From assembly GCA_020024595.1 (NCBI GenBank), contig JAHHTO010000052.1, positions 1 through 14,544 on the forward strand: a DNA stretch of 14,544 nt, read 5' to 3'. A program made the position numbers and the translations under genes. Numbering within the stretch: position 1 is the first letter of the stretch; every line of letters begins with the position of its first letter. Under the pieces are notes generated by a model that was not told the origin of the DNA, did no database searches, and saw only the letters and a program-made list of their open reading frames with translations. This DNA is from Schaedlerella sp. (lineage in GTDB: Bacteria > Bacillota > Clostridia > Lachnospirales > Lachnospiraceae). This document shows positions 1 through 7,268 of this stretch, one piece after another.

Positions 1-868
1 TAGCATCACCGGTACCATAAGTATAGGCACGGAAGATAATTCCTGAATAATATCCATAACTTCCACTCATACTCAAATCAAAGGCAATATACTCTTCCAC
101 TCCATAAAGTTGAAGCAATCTATATATTTTCAAAAGTCTTATGATTGCTTTCTGTGCTTCCTCATCTGGAGTAATGAGTGCAGCCTGCTTCAATACCTCC
201 ACACCGCCGATTAATTCCGGCAGTGCACGAAAAGCTTCTTTTACCGATTCCTCTACATTCTCCCTGTCTAATACTTCCTCAACGCCAAAATAGTTCCGAT
301 TGGCAATCAGCGTGTGAACTTCTGCTATCTGCTCTGTATCTAATCCACTCTTATCAAGCAGTGTACGGATAAAATCTACATGGCCGATATTTACCTGAAA
401 TTCTTTTAATCCCACCTTTTTCAACCCGTCTACCAGCATTGCAAGCATTTCGGCATCAGCTTCCACAGAGTCATCTCCTATCAGCTCGGCTCCAAGCTGC
501 GTATTTTCTTTTAAACGTCCCTGATAGCTGGAATGATTAATAAACGTATTGCCGATATAACATAAGCGGATAGGAAAATCCTCTGTTTCAAACAATGTTG
601 CCGCTGCTCTTGCTATAGATGGCGTAATGTCGGGACGCAAAGAAAGTGTATTCCCCTCTCTGTCAAAAAATTTATATAGCTCTCGTGAAGAAATTGTTCC
701 GATTTCTTCACAGAACACATCAAAATATTCAAATGTTGGTGTCTGAATATCCTGATATCCATATAAATGCAATGTATGATGGAGCTTCTCCTGTACCGAT
801 AGCTTCTTTCTGCATTCTGTATTGTAAATATCCCGGACTCCTTCCGGTGTATGTAACTTCTGTTCCAT
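1..868 (-). CDS. hisZ: ATP phosphoribosyltransferase regulatory subunit HisZ (3' end outside window)
   Basis: HisZ is a catalytically inactive paralogue of histidyl-tRNA synthetase. It associates with the short form of HisG to make the allosterically controlled first enzyme of histidine biosynthesis in the cytosol. I translated it directly: an ATG at 866-868 opens a frame without stops to the window edge, 289 codons of the roughly 390-430 usual for the family. Synthetase-like core motifs are visible: TPEGVRDIY at residues 8-15, a motif-2-like segment at about 65-87 (FFDREGNTLSLRPDITP), ENTQLGAELIG at 121-131, and a GSYGYYSGIIF segment near the truncated end that corresponds to GYYTG-type sequences in HisZ. 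The ribosome binding site is AAGGGG. A consensus promoter lies just upstream, so this is probably the first gene of a his operon continuing out of the window. True HisS is less likely, because the expected RYE-type motif 2 arginine context is replaced by RLCYIGNTF. Confidence 0.9.
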   Translation of the reverse strand, partial: MEQKLHTPEGVRDIYNTECRKKLSVQEKLHHTLHLYGYQDIQTPTFEYFDVFCEEIGTISSRELYKFFDREGNTLSLRPDITPSIARAAATLFETEDFPIRLCYIGNTFINHSSYQGRLKENTQLGAELIGDDSVEADAEMLAMLVDGLKKVGLKEFQVNIGHVDFIRTLLDKSGLDTEQIAEVHTLIANRNYFGVEEVLDRENVEESVKEAFRALPELIGGVEVLKQAALITPDEEAQKAIIRLLKIYRLLQLYGVEEYIAFDLSMSGSYGYYSGIIFRAYTYGTGDA

Positions 869-914
869 AAAAACACCCCTTCACTTTACTGTGCTAACAC
901 GCTAAACTAAAGTT

Positions 915-943
915 ATTATACGAAGAATCTTTATGATTGTCAA
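915..943 (-). promoter_or_regulatory. Sigma-A promoter of hisZ
   Basis: On the minus strand a perfect TTGACA (938-943) is followed by a 17-base spacer and a perfect TATAAT (915-920). Transcription should start near 908, giving a leader of about 40 bases. That is too short for a T-box or an attenuator. The -35 box contains the recU stop codon TGA (940-942), so hisZ can be transcribed independently although no terminator separates the two genes. Confidence 0.85.
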
Positions 944-1503
944 TCTTTTTCAGATTTATATGATTCTAATGAATCTCGCATATCCAAGTCTTTCTGAATA
1001 TAATCCAGATAGGGCACATAACAATTATTTTTTAATGGAATAAAATAGTTCTCATCCAGTTCTTCGATCCGAAAACTTTTTCTTCCACCAGATACAGCAC
1101 GTTCCCAAAATTTTTTAACTTCACTAAAACGCATATAGTAAAGTATATTACGTGTCGTGTAGTACAAAATCAAAAATGCAATACCACCTTGCCTTTCAAA
1201 CTTGTCCATAAAAATAATTTGGTGTTCATGAATGTTCTGAAGCGGGAATGTATCCGTACTACATTCCTTTGCATCGAAACAAACTGGTATCCCCTGTACG
1301 GTTCCGATATAATCTACAGTGCTGATTTTGTCAAAATATGCCAAGGTAATATGTCGTTTCTCCTTATCAATCTTCACTGGTGTGATCGGTGTAGGTATCT
1401 TTTGAATCAGAGCAAGGCCCAGTTCATCATATCTTTCGTTTGTATGGTTGATGAATTCTTCCAGTGTAGAACCCCTTAACCCCCTTGAATTCCATGTTGC
1501 CAT
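940..1503 (-). CDS. recU: Holliday junction resolvase RecU
   Basis: RecU is the Firmicutes Holliday junction resolvase. It cuts four-way junctions in recombinational repair and chromosome segregation, working with RuvAB and RecA. The 187-residue product carries the family signature: an N-terminal NSRGLRGSTLEEFINHTN segment (residues 5-22), KIPTPI at 35-40, STVDYIG at 61-67, the nuclease core FDAKE at 76-80, FPLQNIHEHQI, a GGIAFLI strand, and GGRKSF near residue 140. Likely metal-binding residues are D64, D77 and K79. I chose the ATG at 1503, not an upstream in-frame ATG at 1635, because the extra residues overlap the previous gene and are not RecU-like, and because AGAGGA sits 8 bases before 1503. 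Compared with the B. subtilis protein as I recall it, the flexible N-terminal stretch of about 30 residues is missing. It starts one base after the upstream pseudouridine synthase stop, so translation is probably coupled. Confidence 0.9.
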   Translation of the reverse strand: MATWNSRGLRGSTLEEFINHTNERYDELGLALIQKIPTPITPVKIDKEKRHITLAYFDKISTVDYIGTVQGIPVCFDAKECSTDTFPLQNIHEHQIIFMDKFERQGGIAFLILYYTTRNILYYMRFSEVKKFWERAVSGGRKSFRIEELDENYFIPLKNNCYVPYLDYIQKDLDMRDSLESYKSEKD

Positions 1504-1504
1504 T

Positions 1505-2491
1505 TTAATTTCCTCTGTAATTTTCCAGTTCTTTACAGACCCGTTGAAATAGTTCCGGAGGATCTGCAAAAAATACTTTTTCCGACAGATTGGCGAGAGG
1601 GCCTTCCATCTTCGGCATTTCCAGACGATATGCATGAAGAAGCTGATGAGTCAGACCGTATTCCCTGCGGTATCTTTCATTTATCTCCCGGTTGCCATAC
1701 TTATAATCTCCAATGATCGGATGCCCGATATACGCCAGGTGAGAGCGGATCTGATGTGTTTTTCCGGTAATCAGATGAACTTCCAGGAGCGTAATATTTT
1801 CCCCAAAAGCAAGCGGACGGTACGCTGTTTCAATATAGGAACTTCCCGGTATCTCACTTGTTAATATGCGGACCCGATTTGTTTTTTCATCTTTATAAAG
1901 ATAGCCTTTGACAGATTCCGTAAGTTTCACCGTTCCGACAACAGGACATAAGTAGTACTTTGCCAGGCTGCGTTCTTTAAAAAGCCGACTTAATTCCTGA
2001 AGCCCAGCAAGACTTTTTCCAGCTGCGAGAATGCCGCTTGTATTCCTGTCCAGACGATTGCAGATAGATGGGCGGAATGTCTTCAAATTCTCCTCCCTAA
2101 TCTGATTTGAGTGAAGCAGATATCCCAGTAAATGCTCCACAGCAGAAACATCGCTTTCTTTTGCTTTCTGTGAAAGCATCCCAACCGGCTTGTTCATCAG
2201 AAGAATATTATGATCTTCATAAAGAATATCCAGTTTTTCAAGTTCTTTCACAGGAATCGACAGAGGTGTGCTTTCAGAAAACTTTTCAATAGTTTCCTCA
2301 GACAAAAAAAGTTTTACAGAATCTCCAGTATTCAGTTTTTCCTGACCTGTTGCTTTTTTTCCGTTCAATGTAATATTTTTTTTACGTAGCATTTTATACA
2401 GAAAACTTTTCGGAGCTTCTTTCATAAATTTTCCAAGAAATTTGTCCAGACGCTGTCCGGATTCATTTTCTGTAATCTTTAATTCCTGCAT
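1505..2491 (-). CDS. RluA-family 23S rRNA/tRNA pseudouridine synthase
   Basis: This enzyme isomerises uridine to pseudouridine in structured RNA. It is 328 residues long, normal for RluC/RluD-type members with an S4 domain. The S4 RNA-binding domain fills about residues 1-65, including the LDKFLGKFM stretch and GDSVKLFL. The catalytic domain follows: LLMNKPVGMLSQ at 97-108, the family motif NRLDRNTSGIL at 145-154 with catalytic aspartate D148, and GKTHQIRSHLAYIGHPIIGD at 243-262. The motif order and the HQIRSH segment place it in the RluA rather than the RsuA branch. The exact target uridines cannot be told from sequence. The start at 2491 is supported by AGAGG 8-10 bases upstream. It precedes recU by one base. 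The 93 bases before it are the largest gap in this gene run, and I saw no convincing promoter or terminator there. Confidence 0.9.
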   Translation of the reverse strand: MQELKITENESGQRLDKFLGKFMKEAPKSFLYKMLRKKNITLNGKKATGQEKLNTGDSVKLFLSEETIEKFSESTPLSIPVKELEKLDILYEDHNILLMNKPVGMLSQKAKESDVSAVEHLLGYLLHSNQIREENLKTFRPSICNRLDRNTSGILAAGKSLAGLQELSRLFKERSLAKYYLCPVVGTVKLTESVKGYLYKDEKTNRVRILTSEIPGSSYIETAYRPLAFGENITLLEVHLITGKTHQIRSHLAYIGHPIIGDYKYGNREINERYRREYGLTHQLLHAYRLEMPKMEGPLANLSEKVFFADPPELFQRVCKELENYRGN

Positions 2492-2584
2492 CTGATTTTT
2501 CCTCTATTTATTGTATTTTTACATATACTGGCATCCTGATCTCATATTGTTGATTTAACTATCATAAATACCACAGCTGGGCAT

Positions 2585-3163
2585 TTACAAAGAAATATTC
2601 ATGATCAGTTGTGTAATTCTCTGTTCATGTCCTGCCCGGCTTTGCTTTTCTACTGCTGCAATATTTTCCAGTCCTTCTGCCCTTGCCAGAAATCCGGTGT
2701 ACTGATTCATCAGCTTCACAGATACATCCTTAAAATGATTTTGTACCAATATATTCTTGATATGATTTGATGCATATGTCAGATCCACCTTTTGACTGGA
2801 TGTATACCCAAAAACCTTGTCTCCCGAAACAACAATTACATCAATCGGCATGATTTTCTCAGTACTTGTAACGACCAAATCAAATACCGTTGTCAGATGG
2901 GGACATTTTACTCTGATTTCTTCGGCTGTTTCCAGACTGATGGAATGGTGTGGCAGACGTGTGATTACGCCAACCAGCGCTTTACATGCCGGAAGACATC
3001 CTACGATTGCAACTATTGTCAATAGATTTTTGTTACTTCCCGTTTGGCTATATCCAAGCAGATAAACGGCTGCTACGATCAGAAAGTAAATAATCGTACG
3101 TATGATTTCTATTTTTTTCTTATAATCCAGATAACCCGGAGTACCCTTTTCACATTTTTTCAT
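2585..3163 (-). CDS. Uncharacterised two-helix membrane protein
   Basis: I do not recognise this 192-residue protein. A short Lys-rich cytoplasmic N-terminus (about 1-19) is followed by two hydrophobic helices at roughly residues 20-38 and 47-67, separated by a short polar loop (SQTGSNKN). A hydrophilic domain of about 120 residues follows. It contains alternating hydrophobic strands (IDVIVVSGDKVFGYTSS, about 107-123) and a helix-rich end. By the positive-inside rule, both termini are probably cytoplasmic. No catalytic motif was found. The ribosome binding site AAGGAG lies inside the last codons of the upstream dehydrogenase gene, whose stop is only 3 bases before this ATG, so the two are probably translated together. 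That suggests, but does not show, a shared role at the membrane. Its length, codon use and neighbours argue for a real gene. Confidence 0.8.
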   Translation of the reverse strand: MKKCEKGTPGYLDYKKKIEIIRTIIYFLIVAAVYLLGYSQTGSNKNLLTIVAIVGCLPACKALVGVITRLPHHSISLETAEEIRVKCPHLTTVFDLVVTSTEKIMPIDVIVVSGDKVFGYTSSQKVDLTYASNHIKNILVQNHFKDVSVKLMNQYTGFLARAEGLENIAAVEKQSRAGHEQRITQLIMNISL

Positions 3164-3166
3164 TCG

Positions 3167-3949
3167 TTATCTGTCTCCTTTGACATTTCCTTTTGTCTCT
3201 AACTTCAGAATCAAATCATGAGGTATCAGTTTTGAAGCAATTCGTGCTCCCTTCATTGCAAAACCGTATACAGACATACTTTTTCCTGAACGAGTGTCCA
3301 GAAGTGCTTTTCTGACCACATCCGGTGCTTTTGCCATTACCATCTGCTTCCAGATATTTTCCATTCGTCCGGAAACATCAAAGAATTCAGTGTCTACCGG
3401 GCCTGGGCAAACCGCTGTCACAACAATTCCTTTCGGTCGCAGTTCTTCTCTCAGTGCTCGAGGAAAACTCGGCACATATGATTTTGTTGCCGCATATACA
3501 GCAAATAAAGGCTGCGGACAGAAAGCTGCTGCGGAAGCCAGATTGAGAATCCGACTCCCTTTTGACAAATATGGAAGGCAGAAAAATGTCATACGGGATA
3601 AGGCCATGCAATTTAGGTCGATCATTTCAAGCTGTGTATTTTTATCCTTGTTTAAAATCTCCTCTACAGTACCGGTTTTCCCAAATCCGGCAGCATTCAC
3701 CAGCATTCGAATATCAGGATTCTCTTCTTGAAGCGCCTGCTTTAACAAGATATAAACAGGAGGTTTTAACAAATCTCCTTCAAAAATACGGAGTGGAACA
3801 ACCGAATCTTTCTGCAGTTCTTTTAACCGTTCTGCTCTTCTTGCGATCACCCAGATTTCATCCAATGTGCGGTAAAAATGTCCGATTTGTTTTACGAACT
3901 CCCGTCCCATCCCGGAAGATGCTCCTGTAACTACAACAATTCTCATCAT
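3167..3949 (-). CDS. Short-chain dehydrogenase/reductase (SDR), NAD(P)-dependent
   Basis: This is a classical SDR oxidoreductase of 260 residues, close to the usual 250-280. Visible motifs are the Rossmann nucleotide-binding TGASSGMG (8-15), NAAG (85-88), and a probable catalytic tetrad N113, S139, Y152 and K156 (the last two in YAATK), followed by CPGPVDTEF (181-189). Arg residues after the second strand (ARRAERL) hint at NADP(H) preference. The substrate cannot be inferred. The family includes the poorly characterised YqjQ/DltE-like reductases. Two adjacent ATGs (3949 and 3946) overlap the ygiQ stop codon as ATGATG. The GGAGG motif lies 4 bases before the first and 7 before the second, so initiation at the second is slightly more likely. 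Overlap with ygiQ upstream and a 3-base gap to the membrane protein downstream indicate tight coupling of the three genes. Confidence 0.9.
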   Translation of the reverse strand: MMRIVVVTGASSGMGREFVKQIGHFYRTLDEIWVIARRAERLKELQKDSVVPLRIFEGDLLKPPVYILLKQALQEENPDIRMLVNAAGFGKTGTVEEILNKDKNTQLEMIDLNCMALSRMTFFCLPYLSKGSRILNLASAAAFCPQPLFAVYAATKSYVPSFPRALREELRPKGIVVTAVCPGPVDTEFFDVSGRMENIWKQMVMAKAPDVVRKALLDTRSGKSMSVYGFAMKGARIASKLIPHDLILKLETKGNVKGDR

Positions 3950-5886
3950 TTTCCCTCCCTGAGTGCACGTTGTTTTGCGTGCGTTTTCTTCCCCGACTGT
4001 TTCTTCTTTACACTGTGTTTATTTCCGGCAGCTTTTCTATTTTTATATCCAGACTTTCCCTGTCTACTTTGTTTTTTCTCATTCGCAAACTGTCGTGGGT
4101 GAATCAGACATTTCTCATCAAATCCAATTAAGTCTGACCGACCGGCTTTTAAAAGTGCTTCTTTTACCAGTTCGTAATTTGCCGGTTTTCGATATTGGAT
4201 CAAAGCCCTCTGCATTGCCTTTTCATGCGGATTTTTCGGCACATAAACTTCCTGCATCGTACGTGGGTCAAGACCGGTATAATACATACAGGTAGAAATG
4301 GTGGATGGCGTGGGATAAAAATCTTGTACCTGTTCTGGCATATACCCCATATCCCGGCAATATTCTGCCAATTCTACAGCTTCTTTTAATGTAGAGCCAG
4401 GATGAGATGACATCAGATAGGGAACCAGATATTGCTCCTTGCCAATTTTTTCATTCATTTTGAAAAACTGTCTTACAAAGGCCTCATACACCCGGTTCTC
4501 AGGCTTTCCCATTTTCTCAAGTACTGCATCTGATACATGCTCCGGTGCCACCTTCAATTGACCACTTACATGATAGGTACACAACTCCCGTAAAAAAGTC
4601 AAATCATTTTCTGCAAGGAGATAATCAAACCGGATTCCAGAACGGATAAAGACCTTCTTCACTTTCGGAATCTCCCGCAGTTTCCGAAGCAGCTTAATAT
4701 AGTCCTTGTGGTCTGCATTTAGATTGCCACACGGTTTCGGAAAGAGACACTGCTTTGTTTTACAGACTCCCTTTTCCAACTGCTTCTGACAGGACGGATG
4801 GCGAAAGTTTGCCGTCGGTCCACCTACGTCATGAATATATCCTTTAAAATCTTTTTCTTTTGTAAAGTCCTCCGCCTCTTTCAAGAGAGAATCATGACTT
4901 CTTGTCTGTACGATCCTTCCCTGATGAAAAGTCAACGCACAGAAGCTGCATCCGCCAAAACAGCCTCTGTTACTGGTCAGGCTAAACCGAATTTCCTCCA
5001 CTGCCGGAACTCCGCCTTGCTTCTGATAAGATGGATGTGGTGACCGCATATATGGAAGCGCATACACATCATCCATCTCCATTGTAGAAAGTGGTTTTGC
5101 CGGAGGATTCTGTACGACATACAAATGTTCTGAATAGGGTTCAATCAAACGCTTTCCCGAAAAAGGATCTGTATTACAGTACTGAGTATAAAAGCTTTCC
5201 GCATATTTGCGTTTGTCCTCTTTGATTGCCTTAAAAGACGGAAGTTCCAATGCATCGTAAACGGAATCCATGTTTTTTACCTTCACTACAGTTCCGTCAA
5301 TGTAGGTCAGATCTGAAACTGCAATTCCGGCATCCAAAGCTTCTGCAATTTCCACGATAGAATGCTCTCCCATTCCATAGGAAAGAATATCTGCACTGGC
5401 ATCCAAAAGAATGGAACGCTTCATTTTATCTGACCAGTAATCATAATGTGCGAGTCTTCGCAAACTAGCTTCAATTCCTCCCAGAATAATAGGGATATGT
5501 TTGTATGTCTGGCGAATCAGATTGCCATAAACAACTGCTGCATAATCCGGACGTTTTCCCATGATTCCTCCGGGGGTATAGGCATCCGTTTTTCGACGCT
5601 TTTTGGATACAGAATAATGATTGACCATGGAGTCCATATTTCCGGCACTGACAAGAAATCCAAGTCTTGGTTCTCCATAAACAGCAATGCTGCTCTTGTC
5701 TGTCCAATCCGGTTGGGAAATGATTCCCACTCGATATCCACGGGATTCCAAAAGGCGGCTGATAATGGCATGTCCAAAAGAAGGGTGATCCACGTAAGCA
5801 TCTCCGATCACATAAACAAAATCTACCTGATTCCATCCACGTTTCAACATATCCTCTTTGCTTATCGGTAAGAAATCTTGTTTCAT
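3946..5886 (-). CDS. ygiQ: YgiQ-family radical SAM protein
   Basis: YgiQ proteins are large radical S-adenosylmethionine enzymes of unknown substrate (formerly UPF0313). The radical SAM cluster motif CFGGCSFC (CxxxCxxC) is present, with cysteines at about residues 309, 313 and 316 counted from the chosen start. It is preceded by the long N-terminal domain typical of this family (GDAYVDHPSFGHAIISRLL, GGIEASLRR). DVGGPTANF and HPGSTLKEA are further family segments. The product has 646 residues. The last 40-45 are very rich in Lys, Arg and Gln, which suggests nucleic-acid or ribosome association (inference). I chose the ATG at 5886 over 5898 because a GGAG motif sits 6 bases before 5886 and overlaps the first ATG, whereas 5898 has no suitably placed site. 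The stop overlaps the dehydrogenase start. The upstream HAD gene ends 15 bases before this start. Confidence 0.93.
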   Translation of the reverse strand: MKQDFLPISKEDMLKRGWNQVDFVYVIGDAYVDHPSFGHAIISRLLESRGYRVGIISQPDWTDKSSIAVYGEPRLGFLVSAGNMDSMVNHYSVSKKRRKTDAYTPGGIMGKRPDYAAVVYGNLIRQTYKHIPIILGGIEASLRRLAHYDYWSDKMKRSILLDASADILSYGMGEHSIVEIAEALDAGIAVSDLTYIDGTVVKVKNMDSVYDALELPSFKAIKEDKRKYAESFYTQYCNTDPFSGKRLIEPYSEHLYVVQNPPAKPLSTMEMDDVYALPYMRSPHPSYQKQGGVPAVEEIRFSLTSNRGCFGGCSFCALTFHQGRIVQTRSHDSLLKEAEDFTKEKDFKGYIHDVGGPTANFRHPSCQKQLEKGVCKTKQCLFPKPCGNLNADHKDYIKLLRKLREIPKVKKVFIRSGIRFDYLLAENDLTFLRELCTYHVSGQLKVAPEHVSDAVLEKMGKPENRVYEAFVRQFFKMNEKIGKEQYLVPYLMSSHPGSTLKEAVELAEYCRDMGYMPEQVQDFYPTPSTISTCMYYTGLDPRTMQEVYVPKNPHEKAMQRALIQYRKPANYELVKEALLKAGRSDLIGFDEKCLIHPRQFANEKKQSRQGKSGYKNRKAAGNKHSVKKKQSGKKTHAKQRALREGK

Positions 5887-5901
5887 ACTGTTCTCCATTT
5901 T

Positions 5902-6555
5902 TTATATGCTTCTGACTTCCGCATAATCATAAATATAATAGTCCGCTAACGCGCGTTTTTCCTCTTCATACGGTCTGGAAAATACATCATCCACGGCACA
6001 GACTGTCATGCCCGCATTCTTTCCCGCCAGAATTCCGTTTGGAACATCTTCAAAAACCAGACATTCAGAAGGATCTACCTGCAAATCTTCTGCCGCTTTT
6101 AGATATACGTCCGGTGCAGGCTTTCCCTTCAACACTTCACAGGACGTACGTACCGTATCAAAATAAGCACGAATACTTAAGGAATTCAATACTGCTTCCA
6201 CCAGTTCTCGGGAATTACTGGTAGCGATCCCGAGACGGATTTCAGCTTCTTTCATCCGCTTTAGAAAGTCTTCTACTCCCGGCTTTAATGGTACCTTCGT
6301 ACAGTATAAATCGATTGTCATTTCCTGCCATTCCTGTTTCAGACCATCGAGTGTACAGTCTAATTCCGGAAACGTGTCCAGAAAATACTGTGCTGTTTCA
6401 GTAAAGCTCATTCCTTCAATATCTTTGTAGAAATTATCTGGCATGGTCAGATTATATTTTTTTATATAGATATTGTCTACTTCTGTCCAAATCCACATAG
6501 AATCTACCAGTGATCCGTCCATATCAAAAATAACAGCCTTTTTTCCTGTCAACAT
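5902..6555 (-). CDS. HAD-superfamily hydrolase, beta-phosphoglucomutase-like subfamily
   Basis: This is a haloacid dehalogenase-type phosphatase or phosphomutase of 217 residues. Motif I is FDMDGSLVDS with nucleophile D11 and acid/base D13. Motif II is ATSNS (T112/S113), motif III is K144 in GKPAPDVYL, and motif IV is FEDVPNGI with E169 and D170 binding magnesium. A helical cap lies between motif I and about residue 80 (type C1). The GKPAPDVY and EDxxNG signatures match the beta-phosphoglucomutase / 2-deoxyglucose-6-phosphatase group, which mostly dephosphorylates small sugar phosphates or nucleotides. The substrate cannot be assigned. The gene overlaps the end of the upstream rsuA-like gene by 7 bases, so it is probably translated with it. 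Its job may be to remove a toxic metabolite, but that is a guess from the family. Confidence 0.9.
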   Translation of the reverse strand: MLTGKKAVIFDMDGSLVDSMWIWTEVDNIYIKKYNLTMPDNFYKDIEGMSFTETAQYFLDTFPELDCTLDGLKQEWQEMTIDLYCTKVPLKPGVEDFLKRMKEAEIRLGIATSNSRELVEAVLNSLSIRAYFDTVRTSCEVLKGKPAPDVYLKAAEDLQVDPSECLVFEDVPNGILAGKNAGMTVCAVDDVFSRPYEEEKRALADYYIYDYAEVRSI

Positions 6556-7256
6556 AATTGTTCCATCTCTTCTTTCGTCAGTTCTCGGTATTCCCCAGGT
6601 TTCAATCCTTGATCTAGCACCAAGCTTCCCATACGCAAACGTTTCAAATACACAACTTCTTTTCCAACAGCACGAAACATCCGCTTTACTTGATGAAATC
6701 TTCCTTCCCGGATGGTGAGTTCAATTTTCGATTCCATTCCACTTTCCAGTATAATCAGTTCAGCAGGCATCGTCAACTTCTCGTCTCCGATGTCCACACC
6801 TTCCGCAAATTGCTCAACATCCTCTTCTGTCACTTCTCCATGAATCTCTGCATAATAGGTCTTATCTACGTGCTTTTTGGGAGATAAAAGCCGATGGGAT
6901 AGTGCTCCGTCATTGGTGATCAAAAGCAATCCCTCAGTATCACGATCCAGCCTGCCGACCGGAAACAGATCATTTCTCTTCCGCTCGGTAATTAAGTCTA
7001 CCACGGTGGACTCTTTTCGATCTTCACTGGCTGAAATCACACCTGCCGGCTTATTCAGCATATAATATTCGTATTCGATATAAGATACGGCTTGATTCTG
7101 AAAGAAAACTGTATCTGTTTCCGTATCCAGTTTAAATTCTGCTTTTTTTACAATAGTATCGTTCACCCGTACCAGCCCTTTTGCGATGGCCTTTTTTATT
7201 TCACTCCGGGTTCCAAGCCCCATTTCTGCAAGATACCTGTCCAGTCTTAATTTCAT
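6549..7256 (-). CDS. RsuA/RluB/RluE-family rRNA pseudouridine synthase
   Basis: This is a pseudouridine synthase of the small-subunit type. RsuA makes pseudouridine 516 in 16S rRNA; RluB and RluE act on 23S rRNA. The 235-residue product has an S4 domain at about 1-48 (LRLDRYLAEMGLGTRSEI), the motif YMLNKPAGVISAS at 65-77, and the catalytic VGRLDRDTEGLLL at 100-112 with nucleophile D104. FHQVKRMFRAVGKEVVYLKR is the typical RsuA-branch C-terminal motif. Length and the RLDxDTxGLL form fit RsuA best, so 16S position 516 is the likely target, but RluB or RluE cannot be excluded. The ribosome binding site AAGGAG is 8 bases before the ATG and overlaps the stop region of the rsmF-like gene, which ends 12 bases upstream. 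Confidence 0.9.
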   Translation of the reverse strand: MKLRLDRYLAEMGLGTRSEIKKAIAKGLVRVNDTIVKKAEFKLDTETDTVFFQNQAVSYIEYEYYMLNKPAGVISASEDRKESTVVDLITERKRNDLFPVGRLDRDTEGLLLITNDGALSHRLLSPKKHVDKTYYAEIHGEVTEEDVEQFAEGVDIGDEKLTMPAELIILESGMESKIELTIREGRFHQVKRMFRAVGKEVVYLKRLRMGSLVLDQGLKPGEYRELTKEEMEQLC

Positions 7257-7268
7257 CTTAGAAACTCC

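Noticed and set aside
869..937. T-box or attenuator in front of hisZ
   Set aside because: The leader is about 40 bases and lacks a T-box sequence or terminator hairpin.
1504..1635. N-terminal extension of recU from an ATG at 1635
   Set aside because: It overlaps the pseudouridine synthase out of frame, is not RecU-like, and a proper ribosome binding site precedes 1503.
2492..2584. Promoter in the 93-base gap before the rluA-like gene
   Set aside because: AT-rich stretches occur, but no -35/-10 pair with proper spacing was found.
2585..3163. NERD-type nuclease domain in the unknown membrane protein
   Set aside because: The strand IDVIVVSGDKVFG looked similar, but the expected D-x-E-x-K residues are missing.
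3294..3731. A 145-codon plus-strand frame opposite the dehydrogenase gene
   Set aside because: It mirrors the SDR catalytic region and has no start signals.
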